DNA of 64,000 bases from Methylococcaceae bacterium (lineage in GTDB: Bacteria; Pseudomonadota; Gammaproteobacteria; Methylococcales; Methylomonadaceae): contig JADKAL010000003.1 in assembly GCA_016715325.1 (NCBI GenBank), forward strand, positions 124,001 to 188,000. The letters run 5' to 3'. Of the stretch, positions 50,558 to 61,720 are shown piece after piece. A model generated the notes under the pieces. It was not told where the DNA came from, made no database searches, and saw only the letters and a program-made list of their open reading frames with translations. The first letter of the stretch is position 1. Each line of letters opens with the position of its first letter. The position numbers and the translations under genes are program-made.

Positions 50558-53167
50558 ATGTCAAACTTCGCGAAAGAAATCATACCTGTTAATCTCGAAG
50601 ACGAGATGAAGCAGTCATATCTGGCTTATTCGATGAGCGTCATCGTCGGTAGAGCGCTTCCCGATGTTAGGGATGGGCTGAAACCCGTGCATCGTCGTGT
50701 GCTTTATGCGATGAACGAAGCGGGAAACGATTGGAATAAGCCGTACAAAAAATCCGCGCGTATAGTCGGTGATGTCATGGGTAAATACCATCCTCACGGC
50801 GACAGCGCGATCTACGACACGATGGTGCGGATGGCGCAGCCGTTTTCAATGCGCTATGTATTGATTGACGGTCAAGGCAATTACGGTTCTGTCGATGGCG
50901 ATCCGCCTGCGGCTATGCGTTATACCGAAGCCAGGCTTGCTAAGATTTCTCACGAAATGCTCGCCGATCTCGATAAGGAAACCGTCGATTTTACGCCCAA
51001 CTACGACGAATCCGAGTCCGAACCGGTCGTATTGCCAACCAAAGTGCCGACGTTGTTGATTAACGGCTCGTCCGGTATTGCCGTGGGAATGGCGACGAAC
51101 ATTCCGCCGCATAACTTAACCGAAGTCATCAATGCGTGTTTGCATTTGATCGATCATTCGGATGCGACCGTACAAGATTTGATGATGCATGTGCCGGGAC
51201 CTGATTTTCCGACCGCCGGTTTTATCAACGGAGCTTCCGGTATATACAGCGCCTATACCACAGGCCGAGGCAAAATTTATCTCCGCGCACGTTGTCATTT
51301 TGAAGACATCGGGGATAGCAGCCGGCAAGCTATTATCGTTACGGAACTGCCTTACCAAGTTAACAAAGCTGTTTTGCAGATTAAAATTGCCGAACTGGTA
51401 AAGGAAGGCCGGATCGAGGGCATTTCCGCTATTAGGGATGAATCCGACAAAGACGGTATGCGGCTAGTGGTCGAACTGCGCCGTGGAGAAATGGCGGAAG
51501 TCGTGCTGAACAATCTTTACAAACAAACTCAATTCGAAGTGGTTTTCGGTATCAATATGGTCGCGTTAATGGACGGACGCCCGTATTGCTTAAGTCTTAT
51601 AGAAATACTTCATGCGTTTATCGATCACCGGCGGGAAATCGTCACACGTAGAACCGTCTTCAATTTAAAGAAAGCGCGAGAACGGGCGCATATCTTGGAA
51701 GGTCTTGCGGTAGCCTTGGCGAATATCGATGAGATGATCGAATTGATTAAATCGTCTCCCAATCGCGCCGAAGCGAAAGATGGTTTGCTGGCGAGAAGTT
51801 GGAGTAGCGGTTTAGTAGCATCGTTGCTTGAACGGGCTAATGCCGACCGGTCCAGACCGGAAGATCTCGCGGCGGGCTTCGGTATGTCCGGCGGCTTATA
51901 CCGGCTTTCTGAAGTGCAGGCGCAAGCGATTCTCGATCTACGTTTGCATAGTTTGACCGGGTTGGAGCAAGAGAAAATCATTAACGAGTACAAAGAGTTA
52001 CTCGAGTTGATTGACGAATATCTCTATATTCTTTCCAACGATGAACGCTTAATGGAAATTATCCGGGAAGAGCTCACGGAAATTCGGGATACCTACGGCG
52101 ATAAAAGACGAACCGAAATAATTCATACGCAACTGGATTTGTCCGACGGCGATTTAATCACCGAAGAGGATATGGTTGTAACCAAATCGCATGAAGGTTA
52201 TGTAAAAGCGCAGCCGTTAAGCGATTATAAAGCGCAACGTCGAGGCGGGCGCGGAAAATCGGCGACAGCGACCAAAGAGGAAGATTACGTCGATAAGCTC
52301 ATCGTAGCCAACACCCACGACACTATTTTATGTTTCTCGTCGCTCGGTAAAGTGTATTGGCTTAAAGTGTATCAATTGCCGATCGCGAGCCGGGCATCCA
52401 GAGGGAAGCCGTTCGTGAATCTGATTCCGATGGAAGAAGGCGAAAAAATCAACGCCATTCTCCCGATCAAGGAATTCAGCGATAACAAATTTATTTTTAT
52501 GGCGACCTCCTCAGGGACAGTCAAGAAAACGCCCTTGAATGAATTCGAGCGCCAACGTGCCAGCGGTAAAATCGCCATCGACTTACGGGAAAACGATACC
52601 TTAGTCGGCGTTGCGGTAACGGACGGACAGCAAAATGTGCTGTTATTTGCAAGTTCAGGAAAAGCGAATTGCTTTAATGAAGCCGATGTCCGGTCGATGG
52701 GTAGAACAGCATCCGGCGTTCGCGGAATGCGGCTCCAAGAAGATCAAAAAGTGATTTCACTCATCATCGCTTCAGAAGGCACCGTACTGACGATAACCGA
52801 AAACGGCTACGGTAAACGAACACGTTTGGAAGAATTTACCCTCCACAAACGCGGCGGCCAAGGGATGATCGGCATTCAGACTTCCGAACGCAATGGCGCT
52901 TTAGTAGGTGCTGTGTTGGTTAAAGAGCTTGATGAAATTATGTTAATTACCGACGGCGGTATTTTGGTACGAACACCGGTTGACGGTATCTCGGTGGTTG
53001 GTCGCAATACACAAGGCGTTCGAATTATTCGATTGGATAAGGGCGAAAAAGTGATCGGCGTTGATCGTATCGAAGGACTTGCAGGAGACGATGCCAATGA
53101 AGATGAAACCCTTCAAGACGAAGAACAAAATTTAACAAAAGACGAAAACGATTCAGGAGCAGAGTAA
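50558..53167 (+). CDS. gyrA: DNA gyrase subunit A
   Basis: 869 residues. The cleavage domain has the catalytic Tyr in [10 protein letters not shown], and the quinolone region [14 protein letters not shown] keeps the Ser and Asp of the sensitive type. The C-terminal pinwheel contains a GyrA box QRRGGRGKS, which identifies gyrase rather than topoisomerase IV. The tail is acidic. AAGGA precedes ATG. It heads the gyrA-serC-pheA-hisC-tyrA-aroA-cmk-rpsA-ihfB block, with serC three bases after its stop. Confidence 0.98.
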   Translation: MSNFAKEIIPVNLEDEMKQSYLAYSMSVIVGRALPDVRDGLKPVHRRVLYAMNEAGNDWNKPYKKSARIVGDVMGKYHPHGDSAIYDTMVRMAQPFSMRYVLIDGQGNYGSVDGDPPAAMRYTEARLAKISHEMLADLDKETVDFTPNYDESESEPVVLPTKVPTLLINGSSGIAVGMATNIPPHNLTEVINACLHLIDHSDATVQDLMMHVPGPDFPTAGFINGASGIYSAYTTGRGKIYLRARCHFEDIGDSSRQAIIVTELPYQVNKAVLQIKIAELVKEGRIEGISAIRDESDKDGMRLVVELRRGEMAEVVLNNLYKQTQFEVVFGINMVALMDGRPYCLSLIEILHAFIDHRREIVTRRTVFNLKKARERAHILEGLAVALANIDEMIELIKSSPNRAEAKDGLLARSWSSGLVASLLERANADRSRPEDLAAGFGMSGGLYRLSEVQAQAILDLRLHSLTGLEQEKIINEYKELLELIDEYLYILSNDERLMEIIREELTEIRDTYGDKRRTEIIHTQLDLSDGDLITEEDMVVTKSHEGYVKAQPLSDYKAQRRGGRGKSATATKEEDYVDKLIVANTHDTILCFSSLGKVYWLKVYQLPIASRASRGKPFVNLIPMEEGEKINAILPIKEFSDNKFIFMATSSGTVKKTPLNEFERQRASGKIAIDLRENDTLVGVAVTDGQQNVLLFASSGKANCFNEADVRSMGRTASGVRGMRLQEDQKVISLIIASEGTVLTITENGYGKRTRLEEFTLHKRGGQGMIGIQTSERNGALVGAVLVKELDEIMLITDGGILVRTPVDGISVVGRNTQGVRIIRLDKGEKVIGVDRIEGLAGDDANEDETLQDEEQNLTKDENDSGAE

Positions 53168-53170
53168 TAC

Positions 53171-54250
53171 ATGAGCAGGGTTTATAATTTTAGTGCAGGA
53201 CCGTCGGCGTTTCCTGAATCCGTCTTAAAACAGGCGCAGGCAGAATTGCTGGAATGGCGCGACAGCGGTATGTCGGTTATGGAAATGAGCCATCGCGGAA
53301 AGTTTTTCTCATTAATTGCGGAAGAACTCGAAGCCGACTTGCGGGCATTAATGGCTATTCCGTCCAATTATAAGGTGCTGTTTTTACAAGGCGGTGCATC
53401 GGCTCAGTTTTCCCTGATTCCTCAAAATATACTTAACGGCAAGACCAAAGCGTGTTATGTCAATACCGGCGCATGGTCTGAAAAAGCAATACAGGATGCT
53501 AAAGCCGTCTGCGAAGTCGTTGTCAGCGCTAGCGGTGAATCCGGTAAATTTACCAGCATTCCCGATCTATCTTCGTGGGCGATAGATACTGATGCCGCCT
53601 ACTTACACTATACATCGAACGAAACCATTCACGGCGTGGAGTTTCAGACGATACCGGATAGCAAAGGCTTAACTTTAGTTTCCGATATGTCGTCGAATAT
53701 TCTGTCGCGTGAATTCGATGTTAGCCAGTTCGGACTCATTTACGCAGGGACTCAGAAAAATATGGGGCCTGCCGGGGTGACTGTGGTTATTGTGCGTGAG
53801 GATTTGGTGGGACATGCAGCTAAAGGCATTCCGCCTGTTTTCGATTATGCTCAACAAGTCAAAAACGGCTCTATGTTGAATACCCCGGCAACTTACAACT
53901 GGTATCTGGTGGGTTTGGTCTTAAAGTGGTTGAAAGAGCAGGGCGGCGTTGCTGCGATAGAAAAACGCAACATTAATAAAGCCGAAAAGCTTTATAACGT
54001 GATCGATCAATCCTCTTTGTACAGAAATCCGGTGGAAAAAACAGTCAGATCCCGGATGAATGTACCTTTTATTCTTGCCGATGAAGCACTGGATAAACCT
54101 TTCCTTGCTGCGGCAGAAGCCAACGGCTTGTTTGAGCTGAAAGGCCATCGTTCAGTAGGCGGTATGCGCGCCAGTATCTATAACGCCATGCCGGAATCCG
54201 GCATAGATGCGTTATGCGAGTTCATCAAGGAATTCGAGCGTTCGCACTAA
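53171..54250 (+). CDS. serC: Phosphoserine aminotransferase
   Basis: 359 residues of the class V PLP family. It opens with VYNFSAGPSAFPESVLKQAQ; the PLP Lys lies in YAGTQKNMGPAGV; the C-terminus has RSVGGMRASIYNAMP for phosphate binding. It makes 3-phosphoserine (serine pathway) and also acts in pyridoxine synthesis. Its ribosome site lies inside the gyrA end, suggesting coupling. Confidence 0.98.
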   Translation: MSRVYNFSAGPSAFPESVLKQAQAELLEWRDSGMSVMEMSHRGKFFSLIAEELEADLRALMAIPSNYKVLFLQGGASAQFSLIPQNILNGKTKACYVNTGAWSEKAIQDAKAVCEVVVSASGESGKFTSIPDLSSWAIDTDAAYLHYTSNETIHGVEFQTIPDSKGLTLVSDMSSNILSREFDVSQFGLIYAGTQKNMGPAGVTVVIVREDLVGHAAKGIPPVFDYAQQVKNGSMLNTPATYNWYLVGLVLKWLKEQGGVAAIEKRNINKAEKLYNVIDQSSLYRNPVEKTVRSRMNVPFILADEALDKPFLAAAEANGLFELKGHRSVGGMRASIYNAMPESGIDALCEFIKEFERSH

Positions 54251-54284
54251 ACTGCAAGCCTATTAGAACGAATACGAGCTTTTC

Positions 54285-55370
54285 ATGGCATCTATTAAAC
54301 CGCTTAGCGAATTGAGGGAAAAAATAGACCGGATCGATCAGCAAATTCTCGAGCTGATCAATCTACGCGCGACGTGTGCGATGGATGTCGCGAAAACGAA
54401 AATCGCTTTAGGCGAACAAGGCAGTTTTTATCGTCCGGACCGTGAATCGATGGTTCTAAGACGAATTAAGGAGCTCAATCCTGGCCCGTTACCCGATCAA
54501 ACCGCGGTCCGATTCTTTCGGGAGCTCATGTCGTCGTGTTTGGCATTGGAAAAGCCATTGGATGTCGCTTATTTAGGGCCGGAAGGCACGTTTACACAGC
54601 AAGCCGTACTTAAGCATTTCGGCAATGCTGTTAAAGCGGTACCCGAATCGACAATCAACGATATTTTTTCAACGGTCGAAAACGGCGGTTGTCAATTCGG
54701 TGTGGTTCCTGTAGAAAACTCTACCGAAGGCGTCATTAGTTATACTTTCGATCGCTTTTTGGTTTCTCCTCTTCACATTTGCGGCGAGGTAGAGATCCAG
54801 ATTCACCAAAATCTGATGGCAATTGATGAGGACAAATCGAAAATTGTCGAGATTTTCTCTCATCAACAATCCTTGGCTCAATGCCGTCAGTGGCTGGATA
54901 AAAATTTCCCCAATGCAAAACAAACGGCTGTCAGTAGTAATTCGGAAGCAGCTAGGTTAGCGTCCATGACCCCTAATTCGGCCGCCATTGCGGGCAGACC
55001 TGCCGCAGAGTTGCATCAACTCAATGTACTAGAAAAAAATATTGAAGACGAATCGAACAATACCACGCGCTTTATCATTATAGGAAAGCAAACCTCGACT
55101 TCCACCGGAAACGATAAAACGTCCTTGGTCATTTCTACAGGGAACCAACCGGGTGCATTACATAAGGTTTTAGAGCCGTTTGCTAGGCTCGACATCGGTT
55201 TGTTACATATCGAATCTCGACCGTCCCGGCAAGGTTTATGGGAATATGTCTTTTTTATCGATATTGAAGGGCATCATGAAGATAAAAAAGTGGCCGAAGC
55301 CTTAACGATTTTAAGAGACCATGTCAGTATGTTGAAATTACTGGGCTCTTATCCTCGAGCCGTTCTTTGA
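54285..55370 (+). CDS. pheA: Bifunctional chorismate mutase / prephenate dehydratase
   Basis: 361 residues. AroQ-type mutase at ~1-90 (LREKIDRIDQQILELINLRA), dehydratase at ~94-270 (VAYLGPEGTFTQQA, VPVENSTEGVISYTFD, NTTRFIIIG) and a C-terminal ACT domain (PGALHKVLEPFARLDI, LLHIESRPS) for phenylalanine feedback. It converts chorismate to phenylpyruvate. The frame is intact; hisC follows. Confidence 0.98.
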   Translation: MASIKPLSELREKIDRIDQQILELINLRATCAMDVAKTKIALGEQGSFYRPDRESMVLRRIKELNPGPLPDQTAVRFFRELMSSCLALEKPLDVAYLGPEGTFTQQAVLKHFGNAVKAVPESTINDIFSTVENGGCQFGVVPVENSTEGVISYTFDRFLVSPLHICGEVEIQIHQNLMAIDEDKSKIVEIFSHQQSLAQCRQWLDKNFPNAKQTAVSSNSEAARLASMTPNSAAIAGRPAAELHQLNVLEKNIEDESNNTTRFIIIGKQTSTSTGNDKTSLVISTGNQPGALHKVLEPFARLDIGLLHIESRPSRQGLWEYVFFIDIEGHHEDKKVAEALTILRDHVSMLKLLGSYPRAVL

Positions 55371-55416
55371 AACCTTAGTTTACCGGTCTACTCCCGTTTT
55401 ATTAGATTAACCATTC

Positions 55417-56529
55417 ATGAATACTACAGATAGCGTCTCTAGTCTGGCATTAGATTGTGTTCGACAGCTCGTGCCTTATGTTCCCGGTAAGCCCATAGAG
55501 GAATTGGAGCGTGAACTTGGCATTTCGAATATTATCAAGTTAGCTTCGAATGAAAACCCCTTAGGTCCTGGAAAAAAAGCGCTGGCAGCCATTCAGTCGG
55601 CTTTGCCCCTGTTGACGTTGTATCCGGACGGCAACGGATTTAATTTGAAATCGGCGCTGGCAAAAAAATATTCGCTTCATACCGATCAAATAACACTGGG
55701 AAATGGCTCGAACGAACTTCTTGAATTAGTCGCCAGAGCATTCTTGGCGCCCGGTCTGGAAGCGATATTTTCGGAACATGCATTTGCAGTCTATCCAATT
55801 GTCACGCAGGCCGTTGGCGCAACGCCTATCGTTGTTCCTGCATTAAATTACGGCAATGATTTAGAAGCGATGGCTGCGTGGATAACCGCTAAAACGCGAG
55901 TTGTTTTTATAGCTAACCCCAATAATCCGACCGGTACATTGCTACGACAAACCGATTTGGACAAATTCATCGCGGGTCTGCCCAGTCATTGTTTGTGTCT
56001 GTTGGATGAAGCTTATTTCGAGTTTGTTGGCAGTCAGGCAGAAATTAACTCGCTGGATTGGTTAAAGATACATCCAAATTTAATCATTACCCGCACTTTT
56101 TCAAAAGCTTATGGTTTGGCCGGTTTGAGGATGGGCTACAGCTTATCGAGTCCCGAAATTGCCGATATTTTGAATCGCGTTCGGCAGCCGTTCAACAACA
56201 ATTCATTAGCTTTAGCAGCGGCGGAAGCCGCGTTGTCCGATGACGAATATTTGCAGCAAACGATAGCGGTCAATAATCAAGGCATGTCGGATTTAACAGC
56301 GGGATTTGAAAGTTTGGGATTGGAATGGATACCCTCAGCAGGAAATTTTATTGCCGTTGATTTAAAACGTCCCGGTCAACCCGTTTACGAAGCCTTGTTA
56401 CGTTTAGGAGTCATTGTTAGACCGATTGCTAATTACGGTATGCCTAATCATCTGCGCATCAGCATCGGAACGCAGGCGGAAAATCAATTTTTCCTCAAAG
56501 CCTTGGAAAAAACGCTGGCTAATGTTTAA
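55417..56529 (+). CDS. hisC: Histidinol-phosphate / aromatic aminotransferase
   Basis: 370 residues of PLP fold type I. NPNNPTG and TFSKAYGLAGLRMGY (PLP Lys) are present, with KLASNENPLG near the start. Sitting between pheA and tyrA, this HisC probably also, or mainly, transaminates phenylpyruvate and arogenate/prephenate-type acids, as proposed for the hisC2 gene of pseudomonads. Its last eight bases overlap tyrA. Confidence 0.94.
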   Translation: MNTTDSVSSLALDCVRQLVPYVPGKPIEELERELGISNIIKLASNENPLGPGKKALAAIQSALPLLTLYPDGNGFNLKSALAKKYSLHTDQITLGNGSNELLELVARAFLAPGLEAIFSEHAFAVYPIVTQAVGATPIVVPALNYGNDLEAMAAWITAKTRVVFIANPNNPTGTLLRQTDLDKFIAGLPSHCLCLLDEAYFEFVGSQAEINSLDWLKIHPNLIITRTFSKAYGLAGLRMGYSLSSPEIADILNRVRQPFNNNSLALAAAEAALSDDEYLQQTIAVNNQGMSDLTAGFESLGLEWIPSAGNFIAVDLKRPGQPVYEALLRLGVIVRPIANYGMPNHLRISIGTQAENQFFLKALEKTLANV

Positions 56530-57397
56530 TAAGCTTTGCATCATCGGCCCTGGGCTGATCGGAGGGTCGATTGCCAGGGCGGCGAGACAGCGTGATTTGT
56601 GTAACGAAATCGTGGGTTACGGGCGGCCTGAAGATGTTCGCAACTTAATAAAAGGTAAGGAATTAAAGGTTATAGACGATTTTTATTCCGATATTGCTCC
56701 CGCTGTTGCTGAGGCTAATTTAGTTGTCATCGCTACGCCGGTCGGTTCGATAGACTTTATATTTGAAATGCTTAAACCGATTTGGAATAACGAGACTATC
56801 TACACCGATGTGGGCAGCACTAAAGCAAATGTTATCAATGCGGCGAAGCGGGTTTTCGGTAAATTACCGGAAAATTTTATACCGGCGCATCCGATTGCGG
56901 GGGCGGAACAGAGCGGTATTGAAGCATCGCTTGCCGATTTATTTGTTAATAAGCGTTTGATCATCACGCCGGAAGAAGACACCAATTCTGAGCTCTTACA
57001 GAAAGTTACACTCTTTTGGGAGCGTCTTGGCGCTCAAGTTTCTATCATGTCATCCGAGCATCACGACGCCGTTTTTGCAGCAACCAGTCATTTGCCTCAC
57101 GTATTAGCGTTTGCATTGGTCAACATGTTGGGGCGTAAAGACGAAAAAACGGAGATTTTCAAATATGCAGCAAGCGGTTTTAAAGATTTTACACGCATCG
57201 CATCGAGCGACCCCACGATGTGGCTGGATATTTGTTTAGCGAATAAAGATGAAATTATTCCTTTAATCGAACAATTGCAAGACGAATTAAATAATATTCA
57301 GAAATCTCTTAAAAATGATAATAAACAACAGCTTTTGGATACTTTTAATTATGCACGCCAATCGCGGCAACGCTTTCTCGATCTATTTGAAAATTAA
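56522..57397 (+). CDS. tyrA: Prephenate/arogenate dehydrogenase
   Basis: 291 residues from ATG at 56522, which overlaps the hisC stop; the open frame further upstream lies within hisC and is not used. The Rossmann motif is CIIGPGLIGGSIARAA, and the catalytic His-containing segments are IPAHPIAGAEQSG and FAATSHLPHVLAFAL. It lacks an ACT domain. In pseudomonads tyrA and aroA are fused; here they are separate with two bases between. Confidence 0.95.
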   Translation: MFNKLCIIGPGLIGGSIARAARQRDLCNEIVGYGRPEDVRNLIKGKELKVIDDFYSDIAPAVAEANLVVIATPVGSIDFIFEMLKPIWNNETIYTDVGSTKANVINAAKRVFGKLPENFIPAHPIAGAEQSGIEASLADLFVNKRLIITPEEDTNSELLQKVTLFWERLGAQVSIMSSEHHDAVFAATSHLPHVLAFALVNMLGRKDEKTEIFKYAASGFKDFTRIASSDPTMWLDICLANKDEIIPLIEQLQDELNNIQKSLKNDNKQQLLDTFNYARQSRQRFLDLFEN

Positions 57398-57399
57398 CT

Positions 57400-58728
57400 A
57401 TGACAACAATCACATTTAAAGTACAACCCGGCGGACAACTCAAAGGCGAGACGCGCGTTCCCGGCGACAAGTCTATGTCGCACCGTTCGATTATGCTGGG
57501 TTCATTAGCTGAAGGCGTAACGCACGTAACAGGATTTTTAGAGGCGGAAGACGCTTTAGCGACGTTGCAAGCATTCAGGGATATGGGTGTAAACATCGAG
57601 GGACCTTTAAACGGTTGCGTTACCATACACGGCGTTGGTAAGCACGGTCTTAAGGCACCCAACAGACCGCTGTATTTGGGTAATTCAGGAACGTCAATGC
57701 GCTTGCTTAGCGGCTTATTGGCGGGTCAACCGTTTAATAGTGTCCTAACGGGCGACAAATCCCTATCGGGTCGTCCGATGAAACGGGTCACTGAACCGCT
57801 AGCGGCGATGGGTGCGCAAATTAAGACCACTGAAAAAGGGACCGCGCCGTTGGAAATCACCGGACAGGCGGGGCAATTAAAAAGCATCGCCTACACAATG
57901 CCCATGGCGAGCGCACAAGTTAAATCCTGTTTATTGCTTGCAGGAATGTATGCGCAAGGCGAAACGAGCGTGATAGAACCGGCGCCGACTCGCGATCATA
58001 CCGAACGCATGCTTTCCGGCTTTAAGTATCCCGTTAAGCGTAACGGCAATAAAGCCACTATTTCAGCGGAAGGAAAACTGACTGCGACAGAAATCGATGT
58101 GCCGAGCGATATTTCATCGGCAGCATTTTTCCTCGTAGGCGCCAGTATTGCAGAAGGTTCCGATCTCATGTTGAAACACGTCGGAATTAATCCGACCCGA
58201 ACCGGTATCATTTCAATTTTGCGGCTAATGGGCGCGAGTATCGAAATTTTGAACGAGCGTGAAGTCGGCGGCGAGCCGGTTGCCGATCTGCATGTCGTTT
58301 CTAAACCCTTAAAAGGTATCGATATTCCTGAAGAACTCGTGCCGCTGGCCATTGATGAATTTCCGGTATTGTTTGTTGCAGCGGCTTGCGCGGAGGGCAA
58401 AACTCGACTGACCGGCGCTGAAGAGTTGCGGGTGAAAGAATCGGATCGTATTCAAGTTATGGCTGATGGCTTAATACTTTTAGGCGTCGATGCAACGCCA
58501 ACCCCCGACGGGATGATTATCAACGGCGGGGGTGTGATCGGCGGAGGTACTGTCGAGTCGCACGGCGATCATCGCATAGCGATGGCGTTTTCGATTGCCG
58601 GACTTCGCGCCAACGCACCGATTACTATTTTAGATTGCGCGAATGTTAATACGTCATTTCCTGAATTTAAGGATATCGCAAAACATTTGGGGTTAGCGTT
58701 AGTTTGCGAAGAGAATAAGGTCCAATGA
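57400..58728 (+). CDS. aroA: 5-enolpyruvylshikimate-3-phosphate synthase
   Basis: 442 residues. PGDKSMSHRSIMLGSLAEG and LYLGNSGTSMRLLSGLLAGQ bind substrates; LRVKESDRIQVMADGL and SHGDHRIAMAFSIAGL complete the active site. The form resembles the glyphosate-insensitive class II type, as in PGDKSMSHR and the LRVKESDR spacing, but sensitivity cannot be read safely. It overlaps cmk by four bases. Confidence 0.97.
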   Translation: MTTITFKVQPGGQLKGETRVPGDKSMSHRSIMLGSLAEGVTHVTGFLEAEDALATLQAFRDMGVNIEGPLNGCVTIHGVGKHGLKAPNRPLYLGNSGTSMRLLSGLLAGQPFNSVLTGDKSLSGRPMKRVTEPLAAMGAQIKTTEKGTAPLEITGQAGQLKSIAYTMPMASAQVKSCLLLAGMYAQGETSVIEPAPTRDHTERMLSGFKYPVKRNGNKATISAEGKLTATEIDVPSDISSAAFFLVGASIAEGSDLMLKHVGINPTRTGIISILRLMGASIEILNEREVGGEPVADLHVVSKPLKGIDIPEELVPLAIDEFPVLFVAAACAEGKTRLTGAEELRVKESDRIQVMADGLILLGVDATPTPDGMIINGGGVIGGGTVESHGDHRIAMAFSIAGLRANAPITILDCANVNTSFPEFKDIAKHLGLALVCEENKVQ

Positions 58729-59402
58729 TGAGTGTTCCGGTTTTGACAATCGACGGTCCAAGCGGTGCAGGTAAAGGCACGGTTAGTCGGCTAATCGCCA
58801 AAAAATTAGGCTGGAATTATCTCGATAGCGGTTCTATATACCGTTCACTGGCAATTGCCTTGCTAGAAAATAATACCGACGCTTCCGATGTTGATGAAAT
58901 ACTAAATATAGCCCGGATAATGGAATTGTCGTTTGAATGTAACGACGAACTCAGTGTTAAATTAAACGGAGTAGACATAACTTCTAAGTTAGGTATGGAA
59001 TCGACCGGCAATGTTGCCTCTATCATTGCAGCAATTCCTGAAGTCAGGCAGATTTTATTTCAAAAACAAAAGGATTTTAAAAATCCGCCCGGTTTGGTGG
59101 CAGACGGTCGAGATATGGGGACGGTGGTATTTCCAGAAGCTGAAATCAAAGTTTTTTTGACAGCCAGTGCTGCCGAAAGAGCAAGCAGAAGATATAAACA
59201 GTTGATGGAAAAAGGAATTGATGTTAACATTCAACAGATAACCAGAGAGATAGAAGAGCGAGACTGCCGCGATAAGGCGCGTAAAACCGCACCTTTAGCC
59301 CAGGCAGACGATGCCGTTTTTATCGATTCATCCTCAATGACCATCGAAAATGTCATTGATCAGGTGCTGAGTTTAGTCCCACAACAATATAGAGCTATTT
59401 AA
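58725..59402 (+). CDS. cmk: Cytidylate kinase
   Basis: 225 residues. P-loop GPSGAGKGTVSR, CMP-binding YLDSGSIYRSLAI, DGRDMGTVVFPEA and the lid EERDCRDKARKTAPL. The start at 58725 overlaps the aroA stop; a second ATG follows immediately. It supplies CDP for nucleotide synthesis and is normally next to rpsA, as here. Confidence 0.97.
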   Translation: MMSVPVLTIDGPSGAGKGTVSRLIAKKLGWNYLDSGSIYRSLAIALLENNTDASDVDEILNIARIMELSFECNDELSVKLNGVDITSKLGMESTGNVASIIAAIPEVRQILFQKQKDFKNPPGLVADGRDMGTVVFPEAEIKVFLTASAAERASRRYKQLMEKGIDVNIQQITREIEERDCRDKARKTAPLAQADDAVFIDSSSMTIENVIDQVLSLVPQQYRAI

Positions 59403-59485
59403 ATAAGTCTCACAAAGTTGTGTTTTTTAACCTTTTTTAATTAGATTAAGGTTCGTTGCATTATAAGCGAATCTGGGAAGATAAA

Positions 59486-61149
59486 ATGAGCGAAAGCTTT
59501 GCTGAATTACTTGAAGAAAGTTTGAACAAGGTACAAATGAGTCCTGGTTCGATGTTAATGGGTACCGTCATTGATATCGAGAACGATATGGTTATTGTTA
59601 GCACTCATTCCAAATCGGAAGGCATCATTCCAAAATGGCAATTCCTGAATAACAAGGGTGAACTGGAAGTTAAAGTCGGCGATGAAATTGAAGTCGCTCT
59701 TGATTTGTTCGAAGACGGTTTGGGCGCAACCTTACTTTCCCGTGATAAAGCGAAGAAAAATAAAGCATGGGCGGAATTGGAAAGCGCCTATGAAAACAAG
59801 ATACGATTATCGGTCAAATCAACGGAAAAGTCCGTGGCGGTTTTACCGTTGCAGTCGGCGCACTTCGCGCATTTTTACCGGGTTCTTTGGTAGATGTTCG
59901 TCCTATTCGCGACACCACATTCCTTGAAAATCGCGACTTAGAATTTAAAGTCATTAAAATCGACCAAAAACGCAACAACGTTGTGCTTTCACGTCGTGCT
60001 GTCGTAGAAAAAGAGTACAGCGAAGAAAGAGAAGAGTTGCTGAAAACCCTTGAAGAAGGTGCGATTGTAACGGGTGTGGTGAAGAACCTGACCGATTACG
60101 GCGCATTTATCGACTTGGGCGGAATCGACGGTTTGCTCCATATTACCGATATGGCATGGCGTCGTGTAAGACATCCTTCCGAGTGTGTTGAGATCGGTCA
60201 AGAAATTAAAGTTAAAGTGATGAAATACGATAAAGAGAAAAATCGTGTTTCATTAGGCATGAAACAAATGGGTGAAGATCCGTGGCAAAACATTGCCCGT
60301 CGTTATCCGGCTGGAACCAGAGCTTTCGGAAAAGTTAACAACTTGACAGATTACGGTTGTTTTGTAGAGATTGAAGAAGGTGTAGAAGGTCTTGTTCACG
60401 TTTCTGAAATGGATTGGACCAATAAAAACGTTAACCCATCCAAGCTTGTACAGTTGGGCGATGAAGTTGAAGTCATGGTTCTGGAAATCGACGAAGACCG
60501 TCGACGTATCTCTTTAGGCATGAAACAATGCAAACCGAACCCTTGGGATGAGTTTGCTGCAACGCATAACAAAGGCGATAAAATTTCAGGAAAAATTAAA
60601 TCGATTACCGATTTCGGAATCTTTATCGGCTTGGACGGCGGTATAGATGGTCTGGTACACACCTCCGATATTTCATGGGCTGAAGACGGCGAAGCCTCCG
60701 TCCGTGATTTCAAGAAAGGGGATGAACTGGAAACCGTTATTTTAGCCGTCGATGCAGAACGTGAAAGAATCTCTTTGGGTATTAAACAACTCGAACAAGA
60801 TCCATTCCAAAATTTTCTGGCGACTAATGAAAAAGGCAGCCTGATCAATGGCACAATCAAAGAAGTCGATGCGAAAGGTGCCGTCGTAACACTGGCTGAC
60901 AATGTCGAAGGTTACATTCGAGCATCAGAAATTCAACGTGACCGCGTTGAAGATGCCCGTACGCTACTTAAAGAAGGCGATACGGTAGAAGCCAAATTCA
61001 TCGGCGTAGACAAGAAAAGTAAGCAGATTTCCTTGTCAATTAAAGCAAAAGACCATGATGAAGAAGTAAGCACGATTAAAGAGCATTCTTCTAATCAACC
61101 ATCCGGTTCGCCGACTTTTGCCGATATTTTCAAACAGATAGAAAAATAA
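59486..61149 (+). CDS. rpsA: Small-subunit ribosomal protein bS1 (frame broken by a one-base loss)
   Basis: 554 codons after repair (E. coli 557), with six S1 OB domains; repeated cores include [40 protein letters not shown] and [20 protein letters not shown]. The start is ATG 59486 ([12 protein letters not shown]). The frame breaks at 59798-59800, where GAAAACAAGATACG has two A for an expected three. Adding one A gives [20 protein letters not shown] and joins both halves. S1 is essential, so sequencing error is far more likely than a lesion. A hairpin follows the stop. Confidence 0.95.
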
Positions 61150-61160
61150 AGCTACCAATT

Positions 61161-61185
61161 GGGGATTATTTTGTTAATAATCCTC
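61161..61185 (+). terminator. Hairpin between rpsA and ihfB
   Basis: GGATTATT and AATAATCC (8 bp, extendable by two pairs) enclose TTGTT, 12 bases after rpsA. There is no T run; it may slow transcription or protect the rpsA 3' end rather than fully terminate. Confidence 0.45.
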
Positions 61186-61216
61186 ATTATGTTCTTTCGT
61201 TTTTGCAGGATAGAAT

Positions 61217-61522
61217 GTGACGAAGTCTGAATTAATTGAAGCGCTATCAAAACACCAACCGCATTTGCCGATTAAAGATGTTGAATTGGCGGTAAAATGT
61301 ATTATTGAAAAAATGAATCAAGCTTTATCTTCTGGCGAAAGAATCGAGATCAGAGGGTTCGGTAGTTTTTCATTGCACGTTAGGCCGCCAAGGGTAGGGA
61401 GAAATCCTAAAACGGGCGAGTCCGTCCAGTTGTCGAAAAAATATGTACCGCATTTTAAGCCGGGAAAAGAGCTGCGCGACCGTGTTGACGAGTCGAGTTC
61501 TAGCTACAAAATAATCGATTAA
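61217..61522 (+). CDS. ihfB: Integration host factor subunit beta
   Basis: 101 residues from GTG at 61217, with AGGA upstream. It starts [20 protein letters not shown]; the DNA-bending arm contains [18 protein letters not shown]. The position directly after rpsA is the standard one for ihfB. It forms the heterodimer with the IhfA encoded at 37093. Confidence 0.97.
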   Translation: MTKSELIEALSKHQPHLPIKDVELAVKCIIEKMNQALSSGERIEIRGFGSFSLHVRPPRVGRNPKTGESVQLSKKYVPHFKPGKELRDRVDESSSSYKIID

Positions 61523-61534
61523 TATCCATTGGAA

Positions 61535-61576
61535 GCGTTAGTTTTTATTGAGTTGTTTAACTAGAAAAGCTAACGC
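61535..61576 (+). terminator. Terminator after ihfB
   Basis: GCGTTAGTTTTT pairs with AAAAGCTAACGC over 12 bp (one G-U) with an 18-base loop, 13 bases after the ihfB stop. The T-rich tract is inside the stem, so efficiency is uncertain. Confidence 0.5.
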
Positions 61577-61586
61577 AGTCATCTGC

Positions 61587-61622
61587 TTACTTTTTTCCAT
61601 GACATCGCTTGGAAAAAAGTAA
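61587..61622. repeat. Perfect 13-bp inverted repeat
   Basis: TTACTTTTTTCCA and TGGAAAAAAGTAA are exact reverse complements around TGACATCGCT. It lies just beyond the ihfB terminator with T/A runs inside the arms, so it could act as a terminator in either direction. Confidence 0.6.
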
Positions 61623-61720
61623 ATGCCAACCATCCGAAAACATGTTTTAGTAATATTTCGGAAAATCCAAAAAAAGCAAACTTAAATTTTCGGCTCTGGG
61701 AAGAATTAACTCCTTTAGAA

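Noticed and set aside
59798..59800. rpsA as a true pseudogene
   Set aside because: S1 is essential and both halves are fully conserved; one missing A explains it.
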